From assembly GCA_030407005.1 (NCBI GenBank), contig JAUDYN010000010.1, positions 1-64,000 on the forward strand: a DNA stretch of 64,000 bases, given 5' to 3'. Source of the stretch: Desarmillaria ectypa. Lineage: Eukaryota > Basidiomycota > Agaricomycetes > Agaricales > Physalacriaceae. Position numbers and translations under genes: made by a program. The stretch's first letter is position 1; each line of letters begins with the position of its first letter. The notes under the pieces are model-generated. The model was not told the origin of the DNA. It did no database searches and saw nothing but the letters and a program-made list of their open reading frames with translations. Positions 1 to 10,400 of this stretch are shown piece after piece.

Positions 1-2243
1 TTTTGGTGTGCTAGTAGCATCCTTTGTTTGCTAGTGGCTGTATTTCATGGGGTCCTGCTAGCATTTGAGTTACTAGTCTGGCCAGCTAGTATATTTAACC
101 CACTAATGATGTCACATCTAAGTCCTGGCTTTACCAGTTGCTTACTGCATTTAACTATCAGCTTGAAGCCTCAGCTATAGTCCTCTATGTATCACTAGTA
201 TAGGATAGATGTGCAATAGTATTATTACAGAATTGCAAAATCTAGGTGTGAATGTGTAGACAGCATATCATCAGCCTTAGTGATCCTCAATTCAAAGTGA
301 TGTCTATTGATAGTTACTATATTAACCAAATTCTCACATCACAGATCAATATAGGATGAAGTCTTGTCAATATATTATCTTCTTCTATCAATTTATATGA
401 ACTATCTGCTACTGGAGCATGTATGTAATGCAATGTAGAGACACTGAAACTTCACACTTAAATGACACAAATGTGCCATTTTAAATTAAAGCTATGTGCT
501 CTACCAATTTATATTTATTTATACTACTCTTGCCTCAGTAGATGTTGCTCTATATCATATATGCACCATATTATCACTTACTGGGTGTACACACATTTGC
601 ATTCATAGAATTCACAAAATTACATATTTAGATATATTATACATATGCTAATATATTAGACTCTGACTCACAGCACTTATTATTACCATATAACATTTTG
701 TATTTAAGTAGGTGAAGCTATAGCCTTAAGCCTCAGCTTTGAACTAAAGTTTAATCTTATGCTCATCTTAAGTATCTCCAGACTTACTTTTATTTCTTCT
801 TCTTTATGCACTAAGACCCTAGTTGTCTGAACTCTGATAGACCAGTGACAACATTATAGGTGACTGCCCAAATGTAAAGCAGCTTAGATGTTTAACCTTG
901 TTTGTCAAGTCAGTCACTAACAGTCAGTCAACTTTGATAATGAAGATCTAACAGAAAGATTTATTGTGAAAAACAGGGGAAGGGGAGGATCAGTTCATTT
1001 CCAGTTAATGTATGTGTGATGTCAGACCAATAGTATTGCACTTGGCTGAGCTCTGCAAACACATGCAGATATACACTACTGTATCTACTTATATTCTAAA
1101 TGCTAATTTACTAGAATGTTCTACAACTTTCCTAATACTTCTCTCTTAATCAGCAAGTTTGGCATGATGCCAGATTACCATCATCTTGTCTTATCACAGG
1201 CACCTATCTCATCCAATCACCTACCTAAACACCCATATCTTATCTATTCCTACCATATGATGAACAACAGGATTGCACATGCTAAAGATATGCTGACTAT
1301 ACTGACCTCAAGTCCATGTTATTTGCTTGTTGGTTAACTTATGGAACTAGTTTGGTCTATGGATTATATGCTGCAACCTGTGTTATTTCTATTAGGCTGA
1401 CTCACTATTATTCTTGGTGCACTATGTATGCTACTGCTAGGACCATTCTTATTGAGACATGCTCTAGATGAACTATTGATGAACCATAATGGCCTGTAGG
1501 TCTAAGATGTTCTAGTTTACTATTTAAATAGGTAGTTAGCTCTTGATGTACCTTAGTCTCAAGCTAAGTCAATTATACTGACTAAATCTCTTTGGCTCTT
1601 GGTGCAAATCTTTACTAGTCTCTACCAATACCTCTTACTCCATTCATTCCCTATCTACTCAGTTGAATCATTAGACCTTAGTGTCAAATAGTAGGCTTAT
1701 GCAAGTGTTTTCAGGTATTTGGTCATTGCCTGATATTTTAATACAGTTGTTCCACATTCACCATGCCTGACTGAGTTCATTACTTATATTCTTTTCTCAT
1801 TAATAACTCTCACAGCTTGTTGGAATATAAGCTGGAAGTCAGCATGAAGCTGACTTGATGGATTGATCCTTTGGTGTCCCATTATGGTAACTAGGTTCAA
1901 CCTACATTGTGCTCACTCATACTCTTGAGTATAGCACTGTTTGATCCTATGGTAATTATTCCTTAGATACTCATGTTTCTATGATACTTAGCTATGCTGT
2001 AGACTACACAGTGTTATTTAAATAGGACTGTAATTTGGTACATTCAATAACAACTTTATTCATCACACTTGTGCTCAAGTGCCTGCTATATTAAGGATTT
2101 CAATATAACTGTCATGATTTTTTTTGCATTCCATCTTTGTGGGCTACTATAGTATGCCTATTCCTAAGTGAAGCCCTGAAAAGATAGAGCTTTTTGTATA
2201 TAGTCAGGGATGTTTTTGTGGATGATGAAAGAAGGTTTGAACT
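1..2243. other. CpG-free, AT-rich repeat-derived block
   Basis: Reading line by line, I find no CG dinucleotide before position 2244, although G and C are both common and TG and CA are abundant. No open frame here resembles a protein; the one short frame at 1116-1337 is not credible because it lies across a dispersed-repeat copy (966-1195). The pattern is what methylation of CpG followed by deamination produces in silenced transposon DNA of basidiomycetes. CpG reappears from about 2244 and is frequent from 2490 onward, so the edge is sharp. Parent element not identified. Confidence 0.8.
966..1195 (+). repeat. Dispersed repeat, copy 1 (CpG-mutated)
   Basis: This stretch aligns with 17673-17757 plus 18138-18288 and with the reverse complements of 22691-22800 and 48031-48266. 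The shared core includes CCAATAGTATTGC, TTGGCTGA, TGCTAATTTACTAGAAT and GGCATGATGCC. Several differences from copy 2 are CpG changes: GTTCG to TTCA, TTGCGC to TTGCAC, GTTCGG to GTTTGG, GCCGG to GCCAG. The 380 bp found inside copy 2 is absent here. The element is short and non-coding, so it may be a SINE-like or other non-autonomous element; its class is unknown. Confidence 0.8.
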
Positions 2244-3354
2244 GCGAGTGCACACAAGGTATTCCAAGATTCCCAGATTGCCGAAATAATCATGAGCTAG
2301 CCCATAACCCCTGAACCCATGATTTATGATAGTGTTAGAATTGCTCTCAGTAAAGCACTCTAAAAATGAACAGAAAGCAGTTTTTAAGCCCAGGCTCTGA
2401 GAGTAGAGTTACAATATACAGACAGCCATAGAAAGAATCTTGCTTATTGAGAGTCAGTGCTAGACATGAGATCAGACACTTGGGTAGTCACCGGTCAGTA
2501 ACGATGCCTAACGTTGTGACTGGAGTGACGCTTTTTTCCGAGGGCATCGGCATTCTGTTCTCCGGTGTCCATCATTTCGAAGGAGTACGCGATCCTCGGG
2601 CTTGACTTTTGTGATGGGCGGCGCGCCCAGTAATATCGTCACAACTTCTCTAAATCTGAGCGTGACCTTGACGGAGAAGCCTCGGGCCGAGTGACGGGTC
2701 TGGGGACTGTGGCATAGGGCCTAAGCCCTAAGATTGCGAATCAAGCGATGTTCTCATACTGTAAGCTTATTTATCGGCGCATTGATTTGAATTCTTACTG
2801 CTTCTAGTGCTAGCCTGATGATAGTAATATTATATGTGCAACATACTATATCCCCGCCCACGTTGGACTACAAAACCTAATGGAAAATGACGATCCTTTA
2901 GTTCAAATCCAGTCCTCAAAGTTCTCTTTTTGTGTAAGAAATCTGCCACGAGGGTGTCTTCAACCAGAGAACTGAGTATGAATCAGCCTATATTTCCAGA
3001 GTGGAGGTAGGTCAAAGACACCACATCGTGGTAGAAATCGTAGATCAAGTATATAAAAAGGCCAAAGACGGCGATACGTAGCCGTCCAAAGTTAAAGGTA
3101 AACAAGGATCAAGAATCGGCGTAGGTACGAATCATATCCTTTACAGTTTGCCTATACGTTGTCCCAGACGCCAAGTTTACGCCAACGTCAGTCCGACTCT
3201 ATAACTCTCCATGGAGGACGGAAATTAGTACATTCTATGAGCATATTTGGGATCGCGTAACGACGAGTCTATTGACCATTTTGCCTATTTCCACGAAAAA
3301 ATGGACGCCAGTGGAGATTCTTTGACCAGACAATTGACCTGGATCCGCAAAAAC
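2244..3354. other. Intergenic, no gene seen
   Basis: CpG content returns to normal. A GC-rich patch at about 2490-2720 includes the palindrome-like GGGCGGCGCGCCC near 2618, but I could not connect it to a gene. The rest is the upstream region of the nuclease gene. Confidence 0.5.
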
Positions 3355-3355
3355 C

Positions 3356-3364
3356 TATATATAT
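3356..3364 (+). promoter_or_regulatory. TATA-like box before the NucA/B-type gene
   Basis: TATATATAT lies about 50-60 bp upstream of the ATG at 3415, inside a short AT-rich stretch. It is the usual position for a fungal TATA box. Inferred from position only. Confidence 0.4.
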
Positions 3365-3414
3365 GTGGTTCTCTACTTCCCTAGAGCTTCAGACTTGCTT
3401 CTCTCTGGTTTACT

Positions 3415-4178
3415 ATGCTCAGTATCATCTTCATCACTATCTGTCTTTCTCTTGTAACAGTCAATGCGCTACCTGCGGAGCCATCCACTGGTTTTAACGA
3501 TTCATGGCCTGCAGGCGTAAAGCGCGCTCTTCCCGTCTTCGAGATCGATTATGACCAATACCCTCAATCTGCCGAGAATATGTGTGCGTGTCTCTTATGT
3601 TTAAGCGTCACTTTTATCTTGATGACCGTCGACGATGCGATAGGCTACTCCTGGTATTGTACGTCTTGCACGAGTCTTAATCATTGTTTTTTACGTTCGA
3701 CCAGGCCACAATGGACCCCGCGCTGTAGCACCGAACCGACCTGCCGCAAACCGTAATCGTGCTAGCAACAGTTGTGGAAATGTCGATCCGAACCGGTGCA
3801 GCACTCGGGTATGAGGTCTCTTTGATATTCTTTCGATGCAGTAGATAACAAGCGCACCTGTCAGGTTGGCCATGTCGCTGGCTATCAGTGTGATGAGTGG
3901 CCCTGGGCTAATTCCGATGCCGGAGGCACTAATGCTGTTACGAGATGCATTCCTTCTGCAGATAATGGCAGTGACATTTTATGTTGTCTACTAATATTTT
4001 TATAGTCTGACAAGAATCTACAGGATCCAGGGCTTCTTGGGGTAATTTCATTAATGTATACTTTTCTTCTCACGTAAATTATGTGTGTACGATGCTGATA
4101 GATATTTCACAAAATAGAGGTTCTCAGGCTCCAGGACATGTCCTTCAGGATAATGTAGATGTATGTTTTCTTCTTTGA
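3415..4178 (+). CDS. Secreted NucA/NucB-type deoxyribonuclease, splice pattern partly unresolved
   Basis: The first exon (3415-3583) encodes a hydrophobic signal peptide ending near VNALPAEP, then FEIDYDQYPQSAENMC, like the RYPETAAH region of Bacillus NucA. The second exon starts at 3705 after a GTGCGT...CCAG intron. The third, from about 3842, carries GYQCDEWPWAN, GGTNAV and IPSADNG, which match the GYDRDEWPMA...GG...SPADN signature of the family, including the catalytic Asp-Glu pair. A last exon (from about 4011 by an ACAAG acceptor) gives STGSRASWGNFI, like the GSWVGN end of NucA. The junction between exons 2 and 3 is a problem: the best donor (GTATGA, 3809) would give a 33-nt intron and the wrong phase, whereas a donor at 3774 restores phase but removes two cysteines. 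It is either an unusual splice or a damaged gene. The stop at 4178 is provisional. Confidence 0.6.
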
Positions 4179-5869
4179 TTATCTCTGTTCTCCTCTGAAA
4201 TCACCATTTGGCATGCCGAAATCTGTATTGGGAATGTACCATTTCCAAGTGAAAATATAGCTCACTTTTGTGCCGGCGAACAGGGAGGTACGCACTGATA
4301 CGATAATTCGGTCAAATACACTGTTTATGATGAATAATACAGTACGCATCACTCCGACTGCTTGCACTTCCCTTGATTCCGGCCTGCCTTACCTGCAGTG
4401 TATTGGCTAAATGAAGTAACATTTTTCATGGCTGTGTGAAAGATGACCTCTGTAATAAACATTGAATGTATTCCCTTTATATTGTGATGCCGTTCTGATG
4501 AACCATGAGCCTGGGCGAGCATATGGTTTTCGAACTATAATGGTACTTCAGACATGGTAATTGTTACTTACGGGGATCAGAGACGACGATATGCATAATC
4601 AGGGTAATGCTTCAGCGCCCTTGGTCATAATTCATTAGCGCCAAAGGGTGCCATTTTCAATGCAATGTTTGATACTAGTGCCCATATTCTGACCTGACGA
4701 AATGCAATATTTTGGTACTACCAGATGTCGAGTTCTTGAGTAATAGTGTAAGTAGCCGCATGGTATGTAGTCAGTTAGTATTACATGGCAATGCGTGCTG
4801 AATCGTTGTTCGTCCAATACAATCAAAACTGATCGACTGTTCTTTCGTTGTAAGTTAGAACCGCGTTTCGAGGTTCGCTAGATGAATGGATGCTATAGTT
4901 CAAAGCTACGCTATGAACAACAGAAGGCTATGCAATGCTCCCGAGTCCTTCCCTAAAATGCATGTCGCTAGGGAAGATCTTGACACGCTCTCTAGCTCTA
5001 TTCTTCTTTCCACCATCATCTCAACGCTTCGACTGAATAGCCCACTATACCAACCTGTGGCCGTTGATTCCTGGGCTACTTCTGATTCTTGGATCTCACT
5101 TTACGATGAGATCTTTTAGTCCATGCTGATGTCATGTTCATCAGTGGGTTGTATTCTTCCCTGTTCGACATCTAATATGACAGTGAGTGCATATTTATTG
5201 CCATGAATGCCCACCTTTTCAGAATCGTAATTCGGCTTGCCACCGCCGCATGTTAACGATCGTCGTGACTTTGTCTGCTTTGGATTACTTGGATATCAGG
5301 ATGACCGAAGCCATCAAGACTTCGGCATAGGATTTTTAAGACTCTTCGCCAGACATTCAATCTGCTCTCAATCTAATGAGACCAAGAGCTAAGTCTGCGG
5401 CTGGTCCGCGGATCCCGAGCCGCGATCACATGATGACGCTTGGAAATTAATTCTTGGTTCTTCTTCGCGCGCAGTGAGGCTTTGCTTCTCTTTTTCACAA
5501 TCAGAGTTGATCAATTCCCTTCTAGTGTTATACTAATGCCAATGGACTGTAAGGTGAAGAGAATACATGTAAGTACTCAGTCGGGTACAGCGAACGTCCA
5601 ACGACTGAAGTGTATAGGTGACTACTATCAAAAAAGGTAAAAGCAGGAACGACAGTGAGAGAACGGTGAAAGGGTATACGCGCGGATCTCTTTCAACAGA
5701 ATCCATTGAGGCCGCACGTATAGCACGGTGGCTCCACCCTCAATCTCCACTCTATCATCGCTGTTGCTCATTCATTCCTGCTTCGAGTGGAGTAAAATCG
5801 CTTCGAATGACGTCCGAATAGCCCATCATCGTCATGGTTCAATTCACAGTGACATAAGTGGTTCCCTCC
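4179..5869. other. Intergenic, no gene supported
   Basis: Only short frames on both strands, none with a recognisable domain or a convincing exon chain. The longest, 4886-5119 (77 residues), has no signal peptide, no CaaX end and no known motif. The segment holds the 3' flank of the nuclease gene and the promoter of the lectin gene. Confidence 0.45.
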
Positions 5870-5877
5870 CATAAAAG
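5870..5877 (+). promoter_or_regulatory. TATA-like box before the lectin gene
   Basis: CATAAAAG is located about 65 bp before the ATG at 5941, in an otherwise mixed-composition region. Position fits a core promoter element; there is no other evidence. Confidence 0.35.
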
Positions 5878-5940
5878 AGCAAGCGTTCATCCTATCGTCA
5901 CCCTCACTTGCGAACGTTTCTTCTCCCATCCCCTACAGCT

Positions 5941-6574
5941 ATGTCAGTCGTATCTGGTTCAACGTACAAAATAAGAAACGCTAAATCTGGGACGGTCCTG
6001 GACCTTTCTGGTGTGGATAACAGAACGAGTAAGTTGATTAAATATCCTTTGTGTTCCGCACTAATTTGTTTACCTCAGTCATTGGATACCCTGACCACAA
6101 CGGCACCAACCAACAGGTATGGTGCTGCCTTGTATTGAATTTCTTTTTTTCTTCGCTGAATCAAGGTAGTGGAACCTCACATGGACTGGTCGCTCATGGA
6201 CTTTCCGTTCAGTGTCTTCGAACCAGTACCTTGGGCTTGATGGTGCTTCTGGAAATGGCACTAAGCTCCTAGCCGTCGCCGAACCTTTCGAGTGGCACAT
6301 CTGGCACGATGAGATCGACCAGACCACATTCCGGTATGCTCTTGCTCGCAGAACGACGTCCTTGCCATTCACTCATAACAGGGTTTTCGCCCCAAACACT
6401 ACGTACAACTTTGACTTGTGGAACTACGGAGACCCAATTCCAGGAGACCCAATTACACTGTGGGCCAAGTGGAATGGCCTGCACCAAACGTGGCGATTTG
6501 AACGTGGTGAGTGGGCACCTTTCAGCCATTAAAGCCTCGTGGGTTACTGAATGGATACATGTGCAGTTAATTAA
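5941..6574 (+). CDS. Ricin-B-like beta-trefoil lectin (Clitocybe CNL / Macrolepiota MpL type)
   Basis: Five exons, join(5941..6028,6079..6116,6170..6333,6382..6506,6567..6574), give 140 residues with consistent phases. The protein starts GSTYKIRNAKSGTVLDLSG and has the family landmarks GYPDHNGTNQQ, the QYLGLDG repeat, DIxD-like WHIWHDEID and the closing TLWAKWNGLHQTWRFE. There is no signal peptide, as in the cytoplasmic fruiting-body lectins of this family, which bind GalNAc-type glycans and defend against animal grazers. ATG 5941 is preferred over 5908 because the family begins just before this point. Intron 3 (6334-6381) is 48 nt with no stop, so keeping it would add 16 residues in frame. 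The sugar specificity cannot be read from sequence. Confidence 0.85.
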
Positions 6575-6934
6575 TTGTTATGTCTGGGCTTGAGGGAACG
6601 GGGTTATAATATTAACTCAAGGGAGAGCTTGAAGGTTGCGGTTTGACTTTGAATCTCTTGCGGACAGCATATACTAGTTTCTGGACTCACGTGGAATATG
6701 TGATGGTGTTGTGTGTGCACAATTTTCAACTAGGAGTAGTTCGGTTCAGCAGGTAGGAATTCATATAGTCCTCCGTTCTTCTCGCATGATGGCTGGTGCT
6801 TCCTTCCTCTCAAACGCCAGCGCCGCGAACAAGAAGTGTATTCTCTGGGCCATGTAGATGTCACATTGGTTTCGTTATTGGGCTGTAAAGTATACAACAC
6901 AGAAAATTCGTTCAGTGTGTCTAATTTTGTCTCA

Positions 6935-7240
6935 AGGCCGGCTATGATAATTATCAAACAATTCGCATGACTTGTAGAGTTCTTTGCGACATCGCCACAC
7001 CCCTTGTCTTTAAAATTTCCGTATAAGTTTCGAGCATATCAAATCTAGTAGGTCTGAAGCGACAGCCTTTCTAATGGCTTTTCAGTGCAGAGACCCGACC
7101 CCTCAGATGCTCAAGATGCAGATTTATAACTTTGTTTCATTGGATATCTCGGATGCGGCTAAGCGTGCTACGAAAGGGATGCAAAATCTTAGAGAAATTG
7201 AGGGAGAGCGCGATTTTATAATTTTCAACATTTTTTAAGA
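6935..7240 (+). pseudogene. F-box/LRR pseudogene with internal deletion
   Basis: The beginning translates to TIRMTCRVLCDIATPLVF, matching AIRLTCRTLCDVATPFVF in exon 2 of the F-box gene at 12629-14304. After a stop and roughly 60 bp the frame gives RDPTPQMLKMQIYNFVSLD and KRATKGM, matching the last exon of the same gene (RGPTPQMLKVQI, SSDISNVAKGAKKA). The whole LRR middle, about 1 kb, is missing. There is no open frame joining the two parts, so this is a decayed, internally deleted paralogue rather than a short gene. Confidence 0.65.
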
Positions 7241-7479
7241 TGACGAATAGGGATATGAGCTACGTTTTGTATGCGTCGCCATGCAATACAAAATATACCG
7301 TCTACAAGCAATGCCTTGGTTGCGTATTCTCGACATTTTCCGGTAAAAGCTATCATAGGTGCGAGCAATCGAAAAACAGTACAACAGATGACGTTCTACA
7401 TCTATACATAATAGCTACATGAGTCCAAGTCCGTACTAACCATTATCATAGAATATCTCTACACGTTCTGAATTACATC

Positions 7480-10400
7480 TTACAGCACCGTACCCAGGTC
7501 CTCACCTACCGCCTCATCCAGAGCCACTGACCTATCCGGACATCGCACGAAATACCTATCAACCGCTTTGACGAACCTCTCTTCATACTCCTTGGGTGGA
7601 ATCACCGTAACCTCTCCCTTCTCCCGGCCGGGTAGGTTTTGCTTCGCCTTGCTTTCAATAGTCTTTGCAAACGTATAGCTGCCTGAGAGAGTATCAGCGG
7701 GCGAGTTTAGAGACATAACGAATGAAACAGACCTATGGTATCGACCAGGCCAACGACCAAGAGCCGCTCAGGCCCTTCTCCAATCCCCACAAGGAGCGAA
7801 TAGTCCATGATATTACTCTTTGTCAAAAAATCTGCGTCCCTTTGTATCGCCTCTCTCAGCATCTTCTTCGAGCGCGCGTCAACCAGTATGGTCTTTTCAC
7901 GCTGCATATCAATCCATTCCCCATCAAAAAGCGTCTTGCCTTTATCTTCCTTCGCTTTGTGTTCACCATCGGTCACGTCTTCCTCAGATGTTACAACCGG
8001 CTTCGACCTTCGGCCCTTCATCCCCTTCAGATCGAACATCTTGAGCCCACCGGTGTAGCCATAGAAAAGGTTCTCCATCACAACTAAATCTGCTCGTTCT
8101 CCGCCTGGCCCCTCGACGGAGTACACACCCAGCATCTTCACCATTGTACTGTCTCGTCCAGACGTACTGTTGATGTAAGCAAAGTACTCTGGCGCAAGGG
8201 AGAGAAGAACTTGTCTGCACCAACAAACTGTGAGCTTGACTCTCCCGAGAATGAACAGGTAATACTCACAGATCCGCCACCCCCCACTTACTGACCAGTT
8301 CCTTTATTATATATCGTCCGTCAGCCGTGCGCCAAAATCCTGCACGACTCTTGCCTCCTTGCGCATCCCAGCCCTCTGTGCGGCGCAGGCTCTTGACGTA
8401 CTCACCCATCAGTGCTGACGCACCAGCTCCACCCTTGCCAACCCCGCACTGCTCCCTTAAATCCTCGAATTCTCTAGCGTAGTACACGGTCACGCTCCAT
8501 TTCTTGACCACTCTGCCTGCCCCTTTGACCGACAGATCACATCTCACATGTGGGCGTTCGTCGATACCCGCAGCATCCCCTAGGAGGCGAACACTCTTCA
8601 ACGCATTCGCAAAGAACGAGCCTTCTCTTTCCTTGTCTTTGGTGGTAGTAGCCAAAGTTTGCACTTCAAGGTTGTCCTTTGGCGGTAGAATAGGAGCAAC
8701 GACCGCTTCCGCTCCTTCCTCTTTGGAAACCACAACGCCCGTACTACCAACGCTGATTAGACTTCCAAACATGCTGCCCTTCCCTGCTCCGTCATTCTCT
8801 CCGTCCTTCTCGTCGCTCATCTTCCCCTTCCCTAATCCTGCAAAGCTTCCAAATCGACTGCTCATCCCTCCTACGCCAATCACTAGTCCAAGGCCTACGC
8901 CGACACCTTTCCTACAGACATGCAGCTCGTACTCTTCCAAGTGCCACTCTGGAGCAAGCGCTGGAGCACGGAAGACAGCAGAGAAGAATGATGTAGTGGA
9001 TGACGTCGTAGATGCGGATAGGGTAGGAGAGACGAGGGATGGCTTCGAAATAAACGAGGATGGGGGCGGGCAAGATGAGCTCAAGGACGGTCGTAAAGGC
9101 AGTCGACTAGGTGATCGCGGGTTCGACATGGTTTCAAGCTCGCGTTGGTATTTTGGAGAACTAGAAGGATATATCATCAGCATAAGAACATGAAATCAGA
9201 GCATAAGCAGATGAAAAGATGAAGCTCTACTCGACAGGAGAAAGATGGGGAGAAAGTATACAGGCATCCTGCGCCTCAAAGGGTAGAGAGCGAAGCAACA
9301 AGAAAAACCCGACCTACTTCAGACACCATGCAATAACACTCCCCCAGTCATCCTCCCTAACAATGACATTACCACCGGCCAAGACGTGGCTCTTCTCCTC
9401 CCACCAATCGGGATTCGACGTTATCTTCCCTGCTCCAGGCTTAATGGTGCCCCCAACATTGATAACCGTCTTCACCGAATTCTTATCTGCCATCCGAGGC
9501 ACTTTCTCCCGGCCTTCAAGCTCCTCAAGCGCCCCTCTCGCCCCCTTCAAGAACCCTCGTCGAACATCATTAAGCCTCTCCACGGGTGTCCGCAGCAGCT
9601 CCGCATAGAGAGCCTGTTCTTTTCGGTGAAATGATTCCCGGAGATCTGATATCGATTTCTCAGTCTCGGTGGTAGCAGGAAAGTATCCAGACGTGTTGTC
9701 GCCCTTGACCGACATTGCCGCTGGTAACCCGTCGACTGCCACTGGCTCTTCAGATTCGGTATCGTCATAGTGAACCCACTCGGACGGCACTCTGGGAAGA
9801 GCCTTCCACCGAGTCCACCCATGCTCGTACTCGTCATCCGACTGCTGGAAGATTTTTATCGTTAGCGAGGATGCATTGGAAAAGCATGGTGACAAAAGAA
9901 TAGTATCACGGAAGAAAAGAAGGTTCCCGTAGTTCCTACAAAGGCAAAAACCGGACAACACCCACCTTAGCTTCATCCGCTTCTAGCGAATCCAATCTCT
10001 TGTCTATATCCTCCCACCAAGCACGGATCTCTCGTCGTAGGTCAACCTTCTCCAAGTTAGCCTCGCCTTCATCCTTCTCCTTTGATGAAAATGAAGATCC
10101 GCCATGAGAAGCATCGCCTTCGAGAACCTGTACACGCGGCACCCGCACTTCATACACACCGCCTAGCTCTTGCCGCCAGAAGCGTACCTCCTTCCCTTTG
10201 CCCTGAAAGTCATATCGTATCTTGGTTAGGGCCAGACAGGAGCATATCGTCGGTGAAGGCGGGCGGTATATGAGCAGTTCGAGAAATTTAGAGAATGATA
10301 GTAGCCTGTACAAGAAATAGAATGTGGTCAGTGAATATGGATCAGTGAAAAACAGAAAAGGCATGGCTGTAGGTGCTTGTTGCTTCGGTCCAAATAAAAC

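Noticed and set aside
1116..1337. 73-residue frame in the CpG-free block
   Set aside because: Overlaps the repeat copy, no domain, and its sequence is shaped by CpG decay; not a gene.
4886..5119. Small gene or mating pheromone precursor
   Set aside because: No C-terminal CaaX motif, no signal peptide, no family resemblance and no exon partners.
8504..9193. 229-residue plus-strand frame
   Set aside because: It lies opposite the strongly supported PIP-kinase exon (8270-9160) and has low-complexity Pro/Ser composition; it is a shadow frame.
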